Positions 1 through 7,872 of a stretch of DNA of 53,381 bases are shown in pieces. Source of the DNA: Syntrophomonadaceae bacterium (GTDB lineage: Bacteria > Bacillota > Syntrophomonadia > Syntrophomonadales > Syntrophomonadaceae). The stretch is taken from positions 1 through 53,381 of the forward strand of contig JAAYJK010000014.1 in NCBI GenBank assembly GCA_012522955.1, in the 5' to 3' direction. The translations under genes and the position numbers were made by a program. Within the stretch, counting starts at the first letter, position 1. Every line of letters begins with the position of its first letter. The notes under the pieces were generated by a model, which was given only the letters and a program-made list of their open reading frames with translations, did no database searches and was not told the origin of the DNA.

Positions 1-293
1 AAAAGTGGGGACGGCTATATCCCGACGCAGGATATGGCGGCAGGTTTGGAAGTTGGATTCACTCTGGTGACCGTAAGCCCTACAATTCTTGGGGTAACGG
101 TTCGGCGATGAGGGTTTCACCTTGCGCGGAATATGCCTTCAAAAGCCAGTACCCTGGTGACCGACCTGAAAACAGTATTGCTGAAGCCGCCTATGGTATT
201 CCTGATTGGATTAAGGATAAGGCTTTAGGTTACCTTGATGAACCGCTGAGAGGTGTCTATGATCGGTGGGAAACATATATAAAGAACAACTAA
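1..293 (+). pseudogene. ADP-ribosylglycohydrolase (DraG family) remnant, 5' end outside window
   Basis: Read in frame from base 3, the sequence encodes about 96 residues ending at TAA 291-293. The first part carries PYNSWGNGSAMRVSP, a hallmark of the ADP-ribosylglycohydrolase family, which removes ADP-ribose from proteins or small molecules using a binuclear Mg centre. The last part, IAEAAYGIPDWIKDKAL followed by YLDEPL, matches the usual C-terminus of the same family. In full-length members these two blocks lie roughly 100 or more residues apart and the stretch between them holds the metal-binding Asp residues. Here only about 15 residues separate them, so the core is missing although the frame is open. 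The protein is therefore probably inactive. The 10-mer CTGGTGACCG occurs at 64-73 and again at 154-163 near the junction. The beginning of the gene lies outside the window. The family call rests on remembered motifs. Confidence 0.72.
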
Positions 294-589
294 AACCAGG
301 GGTGTGCAAAAGCGGTGCAAATTTTAACGATTTTATTTGAGCGGTGCATTTTATCTATAGTTAGTGCCTTTGCCAGAATATCTACCATCTATTAATAAAA
401 AGGATTTGGGTTTATCTTTCTTTCAATTCAATAAAACCTTGGGCACTATTTTGGGCACAAAGGGTATAAAAATAAGCCTAAAAAGAAACAAATGTTCGCA
501 AAACAAAAAATATAAAAGCCCAATATAATGGGTGTTTGCAAAGCGGAGTCAAATAGAAATTAGCGCTTTTCTACTCTGACACGGAAGAA
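294..589. other. Non-coding accessory segment with short direct repeats
   Basis: No credible gene lies between the glycohydrolase remnant and the tRNA fragment. The stretch is AT-rich and has two kinds of direct repeat. AGCGGTGCAAATTTTA at 311-326 resembles GAGCGGTGCATTTTAT at 340-355, and TTGGGCAC occurs at 439-446 and 452-459. Short direct repeats next to a tRNA 3' end are the usual layout of integrase arm-binding sites. That role is inferred from position, since no integrase gene is in view. Confidence 0.4.
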
Positions 590-620
590 GTCACAAGTTC
601 AAATCTTGTACGGCCCACCA
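590..620 (+). other. Detached tRNA 3' end (tRNA-Lys-like), probable att site
   Basis: This 31-base piece has the 3' third of a tRNA: GTC, a T stem ACAAG (593-597) pairing with CTTGT (605-609), a seven-base T loop TTCAAAT, the 3' acceptor strand ACGGCCC, discriminator A and an encoded CCA (618-620). The order and the acceptor strand resemble bacterial tRNA-Lys. No matching 5' half (D arm or GGGCCGT acceptor strand) is seen upstream. A tRNA 3' end without its 5' part is what tyrosine-recombinase islands and prophages leave at one junction, because they integrate into tRNA 3' ends. Confidence 0.7.
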
Positions 621-635
621 TAGAAAGTAAGTGAT

Positions 636-664
636 AGCGGGGTTTTGAAGCCCCGCTTGTTTTT
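636..664 (+). terminator. Rho-independent terminator after the tRNA 3' fragment
   Basis: Stem AGCGGGG (636-642) pairs with CCCCGCT (651-657) around an 8-base loop and is followed by TGTTTTT. It probably terminated the original tRNA gene, which implies that the host side of the junction lies to the right. Confidence 0.85.
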
Positions 665-765
665 ATGACGGCAGATAAAATAGGTTTTTTGTCGACCAAG
701 ATAGCCAAAGTATCCTAAACAACTGAGGATCTGTAAACATCAATAATAAGGCGGACCTATTTTCA

Positions 766-2049
766 CTAATCCTTCAAAATCTCGATAAATGCTTCAATTC
801 GGGTGCGCAGCTGTTCAGAATCCTGTTCGCTGTAATCAGTCTCTATATGCAGGAAGGGGAGCCCCTCTTTTTTCATGGCTTTCCTAAGCAGATAACTCTC
901 AGTAGAATACAAGCCGCAGAACTGCAGAGTATAGTCAATAACCCCATCTGCCTGGTATTCCTTGACATAACGAAGAATGTCATCGGTACGAGCCTGGTTG
1001 GGGGTGAAACAGGCGCAGTTGGTTTCCATATAACGCCGGGCCAGAGCCATAATCTGTTCTTCCAGATCCTGGCTGTTTTCATCCACCAAATTCTCAAAGT
1101 AACGAGTGCCGGTACAGGACTCCTCACATACTACCACTGCCCCCGAGGTCTCGATCAGGTGATGAAGTTTCCAGTTAGGAAGAGCCATGGGAGTTCCCGT
1201 CACTATTATACGAGGGGGTTGGTTCGGAAAAGGACCTTGCTTTTGGCCTATTCTTTCCTCCAATTCATCACAAAGGATATTGGCCATTTGAGCAAAACGA
1301 ACGGGATCGTCATAAAAGGCTACCTGAATCACCATCAAGGCATCTTTACCGCTGATGGGAACCGGTGAGGATTGACGGGCGGAATTCAGTCGCTGCAAAG
1401 CCCTGCGTTTGTTATTGATAGTAATAATACTCTGGGCCAGAGTCTCGTAGCTTAACTTGTTTCCAGTAACTTCCTGGGCTTTCTCAGCTAAGTGCCATAT
1501 CTCTTCTGCAAAGCGCTGGATATCCTGTTCTCTTTTCATCTGAGGTACTTCCATGATATGCATGGGAACATCCTGGGCCAATATCTCCCAGGCCTTTTTC
1601 TTACCATCGCAGGTAGCTTCACCGATAAACATATCTGCCACCTGGCAGAAAGGACTGGTCCTATCCAGGCGAGAACCCATAGAGGATTTAATCAGGGGAC
1701 AGGTATTAGCAGGCAGGTATTTCTCGCCTCCGGGTACCCAAAATTGGTCACCTCCGCAAAGTCCGGTACTAACCCCGTTTAATGCTAGGAGAACTTCATC
1801 AGGAACGTATACGCAATAGGTACCGAATACCTTGCCGCCTTTTTGCTTGTGTTGGAAAAGTTCATAAGGTCGGCGCCCATGGACGCTAGTAACAACCTTG
1901 TTAAAATAATCCATATTATCAGGTCTGCCTTCCTGAGGTTGAATAATGCGCTTGTAAACGCCAGGGAAGGAATTTAAAAATTCATCATGTTTCTCCAGGT
2001 TCATACCAATATCGGACCACATCTGTCTTATTTCCTGGTAGCTGGCCAA
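766..2049 (-). CDS. Double-cubane-cluster-type anaerobic reductase (HgdB/FldB/C family)
   Basis: This 427-residue protein belongs to the 2-hydroxyacyl-CoA dehydratase D-component superfamily (HgdB, BcrC, FldB/C) and looks most like the single-subunit YjiM/double-cubane branch. It has many cysteines, including C79, C98 (GLCGGDQFWVPGG), C117 (NTCPL), C135 and C147, which are candidate cluster ligands, and VVVCEESCTGTRYFENL is typical of the C-terminal half. Known members take electrons from an ATP-hydrolysing activase to perform low-potential reductions of small substrates. The start is TTG at 2049: GGAGGTG (58-64 of the 2001-2100 block, read on the minus strand) lies 8 bases upstream and no ATG fits. 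The matching activase gene is divergent, about 340 bp away. No acyl-CoA transferase or alpha/beta dehydratase partner is adjacent, which argues against a classical hydroxyacyl-CoA dehydratase. The substrate is unknown. Confidence 0.85.
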   Translation of the reverse strand: MASYQEIRQMWSDIGMNLEKHDEFLNSFPGVYKRIIQPQEGRPDNMDYFNKVVTSVHGRRPYELFQHKQKGGKVFGTYCVYVPDEVLLALNGVSTGLCGGDQFWVPGGEKYLPANTCPLIKSSMGSRLDRTSPFCQVADMFIGEATCDGKKKAWEILAQDVPMHIMEVPQMKREQDIQRFAEEIWHLAEKAQEVTGNKLSYETLAQSIITINNKRRALQRLNSARQSSPVPISGKDALMVIQVAFYDDPVRFAQMANILCDELEERIGQKQGPFPNQPPRIIVTGTPMALPNWKLHHLIETSGAVVVCEESCTGTRYFENLVDENSQDLEEQIMALARRYMETNCACFTPNQARTDDILRYVKEYQADGVIDYTLQFCGLYSTESYLLRKAMKKEGLPFLHIETDYSEQDSEQLRTRIEAFIEILKD

Positions 2050-2386
2050 TGCTTTTACACCTCCATTTTCGAATCAAGAAATAGCATCGATAAATACAAT
2101 AATATTCTACCAATCGACAGATAAAATAACAATAAGATAATATATGTATAACTAATAGTTGACTATGAATCGTGGGGCTGGGAGGCATGTAATAGGGCCA
2201 GCAGCAAAAATGAATGGAAAATCAACCCATGTGGAAGGGGCGGAAATGGAAGGGATAAAGCGAATAAGCTATCTATAGGATATCAATAAATTATGGTATA
2301 ATAGTTGTGCTATTCATAATATAAGGTATAAAAATAAGTAATAACATTAAAGATGTGGCAGCATTCTATAACAGGAGTTGATAAAT
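2050..2386. promoter_or_regulatory. Divergent promoter region between reductase and activase
   Basis: This 337-bp AT-rich spacer separates the divergent reductase and activase genes. On the plus strand an extended -10 element, TGGTATAAT (2294-2302), would serve the activase, without a convincing -35. The activase ribosome site is AGGAG at 2373-2377. On the minus strand GGAGGTG precedes the TTG start of the reductase, and no clear -35/-10 pair was found. No clear palindromic operator was seen. Confidence 0.5.
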
Positions 2387-3151
2387 ATGGCTGGAATTGG
2401 ATTGGATATAGGATCTACGGCATCAAAAGGAGTGCTGATTTTGGAGGATAATCAGCAGTACCGGGAAATACTTGCTACTGGTTGGAGTCCCCGGGAAGCA
2501 GCAGCTGGCCTGGTAGAAAAACTACTGGACAATGCCGGTATAAATCGAAATGATGTTGAGCGCATATATGCTACTGGTTATGGCCGAATAGCCATAAGCC
2601 AGGCAGATAAAACTATTACCGAAATCAAATGTCATGCTAAAGGAGTGTCTCAATTATTACCCGAGGTTCGCACCATTATTGACATTGGTGGACAAGACAG
2701 CAAAGTAATCAGGGTTAATCAGTATGGACAGGTAATAGATTTTGCTATGAACGATAAATGCGCTGCAGGTACCGGGCGATTTCTGCAAGTAACCGCAACC
2801 GCTTTGGGTATGGATGTCAGCGAATTGGCCCTGGCAGAGGACAGAAGCCAAATGGTTAGCGTAAATAGTATGTGTACGGTGTTTGCGGAGTCCGAGATAA
2901 TAGGCCTGATTGCAGGTGGTACTTCAAGAACTGGAGTCATTGCTGGTCTGCATCAATCAGTAGGTAAGCGGGTAGCGGCCATGGCTCGAAGGCTGGGGGT
3001 GAAAGATAAGGTGGCCTTTACTGGAGGAGTAGCTATTAATCAGGGAGTTAGAAGAGTTTTATCAGAAGAACTGGGTTGTGAGATCATAGTGCCAGAAATG
3101 TGCCAATTTACTGGAGCCCTGGGAGCAGCATTACTGGCTATGGAAATGTAA
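2387..3151 (+). CDS. CoA-substrate-specific enzyme activase (HgdC/YjiL type, ATP-driven electron donor)
   Basis: This 254-residue BadF/BadG/HgdC-family ATPase hydrolyses ATP to drive electron transfer from a single [4Fe-4S] cluster to its partner reductase. Visible motifs are the phosphate-1 loop GLDIGSTASKG (residues 5-15), DIGGQDSK (about 99-106), cluster ligands C125 (NDKCAAGTGRFL) and C163 (SMCTVFAESE), and the adenosine motif FTGGVAINQG (about 211-220). The homodimer is expected to bridge the cluster with two Cys from each subunit. I chose ATG 2387, which sits 9 bases after AGGAG; an in-frame TTG at 2378 abuts the same site too closely. The gene is divergent from the double-cubane-type reductase, and that pairing matches the known DCCP plus DCCP-reductase arrangement. 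Confidence 0.9.
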   Translation: MAGIGLDIGSTASKGVLILEDNQQYREILATGWSPREAAAGLVEKLLDNAGINRNDVERIYATGYGRIAISQADKTITEIKCHAKGVSQLLPEVRTIIDIGGQDSKVIRVNQYGQVIDFAMNDKCAAGTGRFLQVTATALGMDVSELALAEDRSQMVSVNSMCTVFAESEIIGLIAGGTSRTGVIAGLHQSVGKRVAAMARRLGVKDKVAFTGGVAINQGVRRVLSEELGCEIIVPEMCQFTGALGAALLAMEM

Positions 3152-3411
3152 CCCGGGACAGTCATCTGCTGGATAATACAAGTCCTTGGCCCATCATAGA
3201 GGGCAGTTGCTTAGTATTTTATATTTCGAAAAACCCCTTGCTATGGTATTATAAAATAACCTTTATTCATTAAACACTCAATAGTTTTCGGAGTGGGATA
3301 CTGATAACCATTAGTAGGGAGGGTGGTAGCTTTATTTCAATCTTTATACTATAAAAATATGGTAACAAGGAAATGTCTTTGGTCACCGGTTTAGGAGGGG
3401 GATTAAATCAG

Positions 3412-3594
3412 GTGTTTCGAAATAAATTAACCTTGGTACTGGTATTGATAGCCGTAGTGATAATGTTTTTACTTCCTATAGCCAAATCTAACCCTTATTT
3501 ATCATTTGTCCTATGGTTTTTAGGTTTAGGAATGATAATTATGGCTTTTATTCAAGCCCTGATTAATCAAATTAAATCAAATAGAATTCAATAA
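3412..3594 (+). CDS. Small two-helix membrane protein, unknown
   Basis: From GTG 3412 this encodes 60 residues with two hydrophobic segments (about residues 6-22, LTLVLVLIAVVIMFLLP, and about 29-50) and a short polar C-terminus ending in KSNRIQ. AGGAGGGG at 3393-3400 lies 11-13 bases before the GTG and favours this start. An ATG at 3373 in the same frame has AAGGA almost touching it and would put the strong ribosome site inside the gene. I do not recognise the family. It stands alone, followed by a terminator at 3655. Confidence 0.55.
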   Translation: MFRNKLTLVLVLIAVVIMFLLPIAKSNPYLSFVLWFLGLGMIIMAFIQALINQIKSNRIQ

Positions 3595-3654
3595 CTATGT
3601 TATCAAGGTAATAGGGTTAATATTTTTAGCCAGATATATGACGTCATAATCTTG

Positions 3655-3677
3655 ACAGGCCGATAAGGCCTGTTTTT
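3655..3677 (+). terminator. Rho-independent terminator
   Basis: ACAGGCC (3655-3661), loop GATAA, GGCCTGT (3667-3673), then TTTTT. It ends the small membrane-protein transcript. Confidence 0.88.
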
Positions 3678-4042
3678 CTTGCCCTTTGCTTACACCAAGG
3701 GTTAGCAAGAAAGCATATCACTGAATTGCCAGGATAAGCAAGGCCTGGGGCTAAATAGCCCGGAGTAAACTATGGGGGGCAGAGGACTGCAAATATCCTG
3801 ATTTCATCCAGAGCTCACTAACACCATGATAGAGAGAGAACACTTCCAAGCAGAATTGATTATATTGTAACAGGATCTTGTTGTCAGGCCTAATGCCTCA
3901 AATAGTCACTGACTGCTGTAGTATTACTCTGCTTTTTTATTGAAAATATACCGGAAATAGCAGGATTTTCAGGGCTTGTATGATTGAATAATGATTTTAA
4001 GGTAAACATATAATATATTAACTTTTCAATGGAGGCCGCATA
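3678..4042. other. Intergenic stretch upstream of ytxC
   Basis: No gene is supported in this 365-bp gap. It contains a small hairpin, GGGCTAAATAGCCC near 3751-3764. A TATAAT at 4009-4014 is a candidate -10 for ytxC, with a possible TTGAAT at 3984-3989 but an over-long 19-base spacer. GGAGG at 4031-4035 is the ytxC ribosome site. I see no known riboswitch signature. Confidence 0.4.
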
Positions 4043-4996
4043 ATGATTTATGAATTTACGATAGCAACGGCCCATAATACTGATACTTTTCTACAGGAAC
4101 TGGATAATCGTTTAAGATGGATCAAGCAGAGGGGATATGAATTGGAGACCCGGTTAATTCAGGAGCCGGCCGTATCCTGTCCTACCGAGAGCAAGCTCTT
4201 ATCTTTTCGTTTAGATGGCTGTGACCAAAGGGATTCTACTTTTAGGAATGAGGATATTGTTTATATATTCAAACATCAGTTGTCAGAGGTATTAGCTGAA
4301 CATATTGTCAATGATTGGGAGTCAAAACTGCTGTGGCGGGAAATTCATAGATCATATCGCAAGTCAAGTCCCAATGATAAACAGGTACTGCATATCAAAG
4401 CAGGTGATTTCTTGCGTCGATGTCACCAAAATGAAAGCTTGAATTTGCTTATGAATTTTGGACGTAAGAATCGTATATCTCATCGCATATTGGAGCATAT
4501 CAACGAAAACGAATTTCTGGCGGTGGAAGGATTTATAAACTTTTGTATGAAAGACTATCTTACGGAGATTAAATTTGCGGTAGAGGTAGCAGCGGAGGAA
4601 CTGAAAAATGAAAAAGAATACAACGACTTCGTCAATCTACTGCGCTATTTTGTGGATACTCAGGCACCTCGTATAAAAGAAGTAAATCTGCTATTAGGTA
4701 GTAATGGATTATTTTACTTGTGGGATCATACTGGATGTAAAATTGAAGAGCAGTATATGCAACACTATCTGGATGACCTGCTACTGGATGATGTGAGCCT
4801 GGATGATTTGCTGGTAAGCATTCTGATTACCATTGCTCCTAGAAGGATAATAATCCATAATGCCCAGGAATTGCCCCATAATGAATCAGTGGAGATCATA
4901 AAACAGGTATTTGAGGATAGGATTGTGTTCTGCCGCGGCTGTAAGAGGTGTGCCCGATTTTTGTGTGAAATAGAGCCAGGTGGCAAACGGAAATAA
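4043..4996 (+). CDS. ytxC: Putative sporulation protein YtxC
   Basis: This 317-residue soluble protein matches the YtxC family, an uncharacterised group found in endospore-forming Firmicutes, often just before thrS as here. Supporting features are a helical middle with FLAVEGFINFCMKDY and LTEIKFAVEVAAEEL, and the C-terminal RRIIIHNAQELPHNE followed by a short Cys-rich tail (FCRGCKRCARFLCE). The tail has four cysteines within about 12 residues and could bind metal, which is inference. There is no signal peptide or membrane segment. GGAGG lies 7 bases before the ATG. A terminator at 5027 separates it from the next gene. The family call is from memory of sequence and synteny; the function is not known. 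Confidence 0.8.
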   Translation: MIYEFTIATAHNTDTFLQELDNRLRWIKQRGYELETRLIQEPAVSCPTESKLLSFRLDGCDQRDSTFRNEDIVYIFKHQLSEVLAEHIVNDWESKLLWREIHRSYRKSSPNDKQVLHIKAGDFLRRCHQNESLNLLMNFGRKNRISHRILEHINENEFLAVEGFINFCMKDYLTEIKFAVEVAAEELKNEKEYNDFVNLLRYFVDTQAPRIKEVNLLLGSNGLFYLWDHTGCKIEEQYMQHYLDDLLLDDVSLDDLLVSILITIAPRRIIIHNAQELPHNESVEIIKQVFEDRIVFCRGCKRCARFLCEIEPGGKRK

Positions 4997-5026
4997 CCCA
5001 GACTTGACAAAATACTGGTCCTGCCT

Positions 5027-5052
5027 TCCCCTTGCTTGGCAAGGGGATTTTT
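5027..5052 (+). terminator. Rho-independent terminator after ytxC
   Basis: CCCCTTGC (5028-5035), loop TTG, GCAAGGGG (5039-5046), then ATTTTT. Confidence 0.88.
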
Positions 5053-5132
5053 CTTGCCTTACTCCAACTATCGGTTTGCGGTTAGTGCTAAAGTTTGATA
5101 TATTTTTCCTAATAGAAAACCAGGGGAATAAA

Positions 5133-5729
5133 ATGTATCAAATAATAGCTATTCCAATAATCAGTGCATTTATCGGATATATTACCAATGTGGTAGCTAT
5201 CAAACTTCTTTTTTGGCCACGCCAACCCATTAACTGCCTGGCTTTTGAATTGTATGGGCTATTGCCCAAGCGGCGAAAAGATCTGGCCAGCAGCATTGGT
5301 GCCATTGTAGAAGAAGAGCTTTTGTCATTGGAAGATATTTTTACCCAAATTGATACTCCTCAGGTACGGGAATCCCTGGTGGATAAGATAATGGAGATTA
5401 TCAAAACCCGGGTAGCCGATGCTGTACCAGGTTTTGTTCCGGGTAAAATTGCACATTTGGTAGGAAATAGTGTGGATCGGGTACTACGACAGGAAGCGCA
5501 AGACATTATCACTCAGGTAATGAAAGCCAGTAAGCTCTATTTGAGCGAAGAAATAAAGATTAAAAGTATAGTGGAAGAGAAGATCAATCAGCTTGATATT
5601 GGGCAGTTGGAAGATATGCTTAGAAAGGTCTCCTCCAGTGAGTTGAAATTCATAGAGATACTCGGGGGAGTATTAGGTTTTCTGATTGGTATTATTCAAA
5701 TCACCATACTATTATTATTTCCCTTTTAA
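5133..5729 (+). CDS. DUF445 family membrane protein
   Basis: This 198-residue protein begins with a hydrophobic segment (IIAIPIISAFIGYITNVVAI), has the motif KLLFWPRQP soon after, a helical amphipathic middle (VDKIMEIIKTRVADAVPG, VEEKINQLDIGQLEDMLRK), and ends in a second hydrophobic segment (FLIGIIQITILLLFPF). This helix-loop-helix layout with terminal membrane anchors is the short form of DUF445 (YheB-like) proteins, whose function is unknown. The start is ATG 5133, preceded by AGGGGA at 5122-5127; an upstream extension of the frame runs through the ytxC terminator and is not credible. Only about 29 bp separate it from thrS, so the two may be co-transcribed. Confidence 0.8.
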   Translation: MYQIIAIPIISAFIGYITNVVAIKLLFWPRQPINCLAFELYGLLPKRRKDLASSIGAIVEEELLSLEDIFTQIDTPQVRESLVDKIMEIIKTRVADAVPGFVPGKIAHLVGNSVDRVLRQEAQDIITQVMKASKLYLSEEIKIKSIVEEKINQLDIGQLEDMLRKVSSSELKFIEILGGVLGFLIGIIQITILLLFPF

Positions 5730-5758
5730 GATTAAGATAGATTCAGGAGGTAATGGAA

Positions 5759-7669
5759 ATGGTAACAATTAAACTAAAAGATGGTGGCCAGCGTCAGTAT
5801 TCGGAAGGAACTACCTTGCTGCAGGTAGCTGAAGACATAAGCAAGAAACTGGCTCAAAATGCTGTAGTGGCTAGATTTAACGGGCAAATAACCGACCTTA
5901 ATACTGAGATCACCGAAGACGGCACGCTGGAACTCCTGGATTTTACTGACCCTGAAGCTAGGGCAGCTTATCGGCATTCTTCTTCTCATGTTATGGCTCA
6001 GGCAGTACAAAGATTATGGCCCGGAACCCAATTAGCTATAGGTCCGGCTATAGATAAGGGTTTCTACTACGACTTTGATAGTGAACATACCTTTACCCCG
6101 GATGATTTTGCGGTTATCGAGGCAGAGATGCAGAAGATCATCAAGGCTGATTATCCAATTATCAGAAAGGAACTCAGCCGGGAGGAGGCATTGAACTTCT
6201 TTAAGGAACACAATGAACCCTATAAAGTAGAACTGATTCATGACTTGCCGGAGGATGCGGTGATAAGTCTTTACCAGCAGGGGGAATTTGTTGATCTCTG
6301 CGCTGGACCCCATCTGCCCTCTACCGCACGTCTGAAGGCCATTAAACTAATGAGCCTGGCCGGGGCTTACTGGCGGGGCAGTGAAGATCGGCAGATGCTG
6401 CAGAGACTCTATGCTACCTCCTTTCCTAAAAAGAGTATGTTGGATGATTATTTGCATAAATTGGAAGAAGCTAAGAAACGAGATCATCGTCGATTGGGCC
6501 GGGAATTGGGTTTGTTCGTGGTTTTGGATGAGGGACCGGGCTTCCCCTTCTTCTTGCCCAAGGGTATGATTCTACGCAACGAATTGGAGAAGTTCTGGCG
6601 GGAAGAACATGCCCGGGCTGGATATCAGGAAATCAGAACTCCCATGATACTTAACCGTCAATTGTGGGAAGAGTCCGGCCACTGGGATCATTATAAGGAA
6701 AATATGTATTTTACCGAAATTGATGGAGCCGACTATTCCATCAAGCCTATGAACTGCCCGGGAGGGATGTTGGTTTATAAACAGGGCATCCACAGTTATC
6801 GGGACCTTCCTTTGAGAATGGGAGAAATGGGACTGGTTCACCGGCATGAGATGTCAGGAGTTTTACACGGCTTAATGCGGGTGAGAGCCTTTACTCAGGA
6901 TGATGCCCATATCTTCATGCTGCCGGAGCAAATTATCGGTGAGATAAAAGGGGTTATCAATTTGGTGGATCGCTTTTATTCCCTGTTTGGTTTCCCCTAC
7001 CATGTGGAATTATCCACCAAACCCGAAAAGGCCATGGGGTCGGATGAGATGTGGGATCTGGCTACCAATGCCTTGAAGCAGGCCATGGATGAAAAAGGTA
7101 TGGAATATCGGATAAATGAAGGAGATGGCGCCTTTTATGGGCCTAAAATAGACTTTCATCTCCAGGATTCCCTAGATCGGACCTGGCAATGCGGTACTAT
7201 TCAACTGGATTTCCAAATGCCGGAGAAGTTTGATCTCTTTTATGTAGGCGAAGATGGGGAGAAACACCGTCCGGCCATGATACACCGGGTTATTTACGGT
7301 AGCATTGAAAGATTTATCGGCATACTCACCGAACATTTTGCGGGCGCCTTCCCAGCCTGGCTGGCGCCGATACAAGTTAGGGTTTTGCCCATAACTGATC
7401 GCAATCATGACTATGCCCGGGAGGTAGTGGAAGAGCTAAAAACAGAAGGAATTCGGGCTGAGGCCGATCTGCGCAGTGAGAAAACCGGGTACAAGATAAG
7501 GGACGGGCAGATGCAGAAGATTCCCTATCTGCTAGTAGTAGGAGATAAGGAAGCAGAGGCCGGTACAGTATCGGTAAGGCATCGGCGGGAAGGAGATTTG
7601 GGACCCACTGGCCGCGCCGATTTTAAAGTCCAGCTGCTGGCTGAAATCAGAGAAAAGCTTAATCGATAA
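5759..7669 (+). CDS. thrS: Threonyl-tRNA synthetase
   Basis: This 636-residue class II synthetase charges tRNA-Thr. In order it has an N-terminal TGS domain (1-60), the editing domain with HSSSHVMAQAV (HxxxH near 70) and LCAGPHLP, the catalytic core with MNCPGG (zinc-binding Cys), motif 2 VHRHEMSGVLHGL, and motif 3 GSIERFIGILTEHFAG, and a C-terminal anticodon-binding domain (from about 535). Length is normal. AGGAGG at 5745-5750 lies only 2 bases before an ATG at 5753 but 8 bases before ATG 5759, so I prefer 5759. There is no room for a T-box leader in the 29-bp gap upstream, unlike thrS in many Firmicutes; a promoter or leader would have to lie before the DUF445 gene. Confidence 0.97.
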   Translation: MVTIKLKDGGQRQYSEGTTLLQVAEDISKKLAQNAVVARFNGQITDLNTEITEDGTLELLDFTDPEARAAYRHSSSHVMAQAVQRLWPGTQLAIGPAIDKGFYYDFDSEHTFTPDDFAVIEAEMQKIIKADYPIIRKELSREEALNFFKEHNEPYKVELIHDLPEDAVISLYQQGEFVDLCAGPHLPSTARLKAIKLMSLAGAYWRGSEDRQMLQRLYATSFPKKSMLDDYLHKLEEAKKRDHRRLGRELGLFVVLDEGPGFPFFLPKGMILRNELEKFWREEHARAGYQEIRTPMILNRQLWEESGHWDHYKENMYFTEIDGADYSIKPMNCPGGMLVYKQGIHSYRDLPLRMGEMGLVHRHEMSGVLHGLMRVRAFTQDDAHIFMLPEQIIGEIKGVINLVDRFYSLFGFPYHVELSTKPEKAMGSDEMWDLATNALKQAMDEKGMEYRINEGDGAFYGPKIDFHLQDSLDRTWQCGTIQLDFQMPEKFDLFYVGEDGEKHRPAMIHRVIYGSIERFIGILTEHFAGAFPAWLAPIQVRVLPITDRNHDYAREVVEELKTEGIRAEADLRSEKTGYKIRDGQMQKIPYLLVVGDKEAEAGTVSVRHRREGDLGPTGRADFKVQLLAEIREKLNR

Positions 7670-7671
7670 GA

Positions 7672-7700
7672 TTGCATACCGGGATTATTTATGCTATACT
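7672..7700 (+). promoter_or_regulatory. SigmaA-type promoter for infC-rpmI-rplT
   Basis: -35 TTGCAT (7672-7677), 17-base spacer, -10 TATACT (7695-7700). It begins directly after the thrS stop and drives the leader below. Confidence 0.75.
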
Positions 7701-7706
7701 CCTAAA

Positions 7707-7856
7707 TGTACTAAGCAGGAGCTTGGCTTCTCACCTTGCAGCGCATGTTGTCAAGGTATTGATTTAACTCGACCAGGGTTATAGTATTTAATATCCTATT
7801 CTGGCTAGTTGTTAATGATTTGGAAGCAGGCTTTACAGCCTGCTTTTATATTTTTC
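7707..7856 (+). promoter_or_regulatory. Structured leader with attenuator before infC (L20-leader type)
   Basis: About 150 untranslated bases lie between the promoter and infC. ACCTTG (near 7733) can pair with CAAGGT (near 7752). The region ends in a strong terminator: AGCAGGC (7825-7831), loop TTTACA, GCCTGCT (7838-7844), then TTTTATATTTTT. In Bacillus the same operon is controlled by L20 binding to such a leader, leading to premature termination. Assignment to the L20 class is by position and terminator; I have not matched the covariance model. Confidence 0.7.
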
Positions 7857-7872
7857 GGGAGGTGAACTTCTT

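Noticed and set aside
540-620. Complete tRNA gene
   Set aside because: Only the T arm and the 3' acceptor strand are found; no D arm, anticodon arm or 5' acceptor partner fits upstream.
3678-4042. Riboswitch or small RNA before ytxC
   Set aside because: Only a minor GGGCTAAATAGCCC hairpin is visible; I could not match any known class.
5730-5758. T-box leader before thrS
   Set aside because: The 29-bp gap is far too short and no GGTGGTACCGCG element is present.
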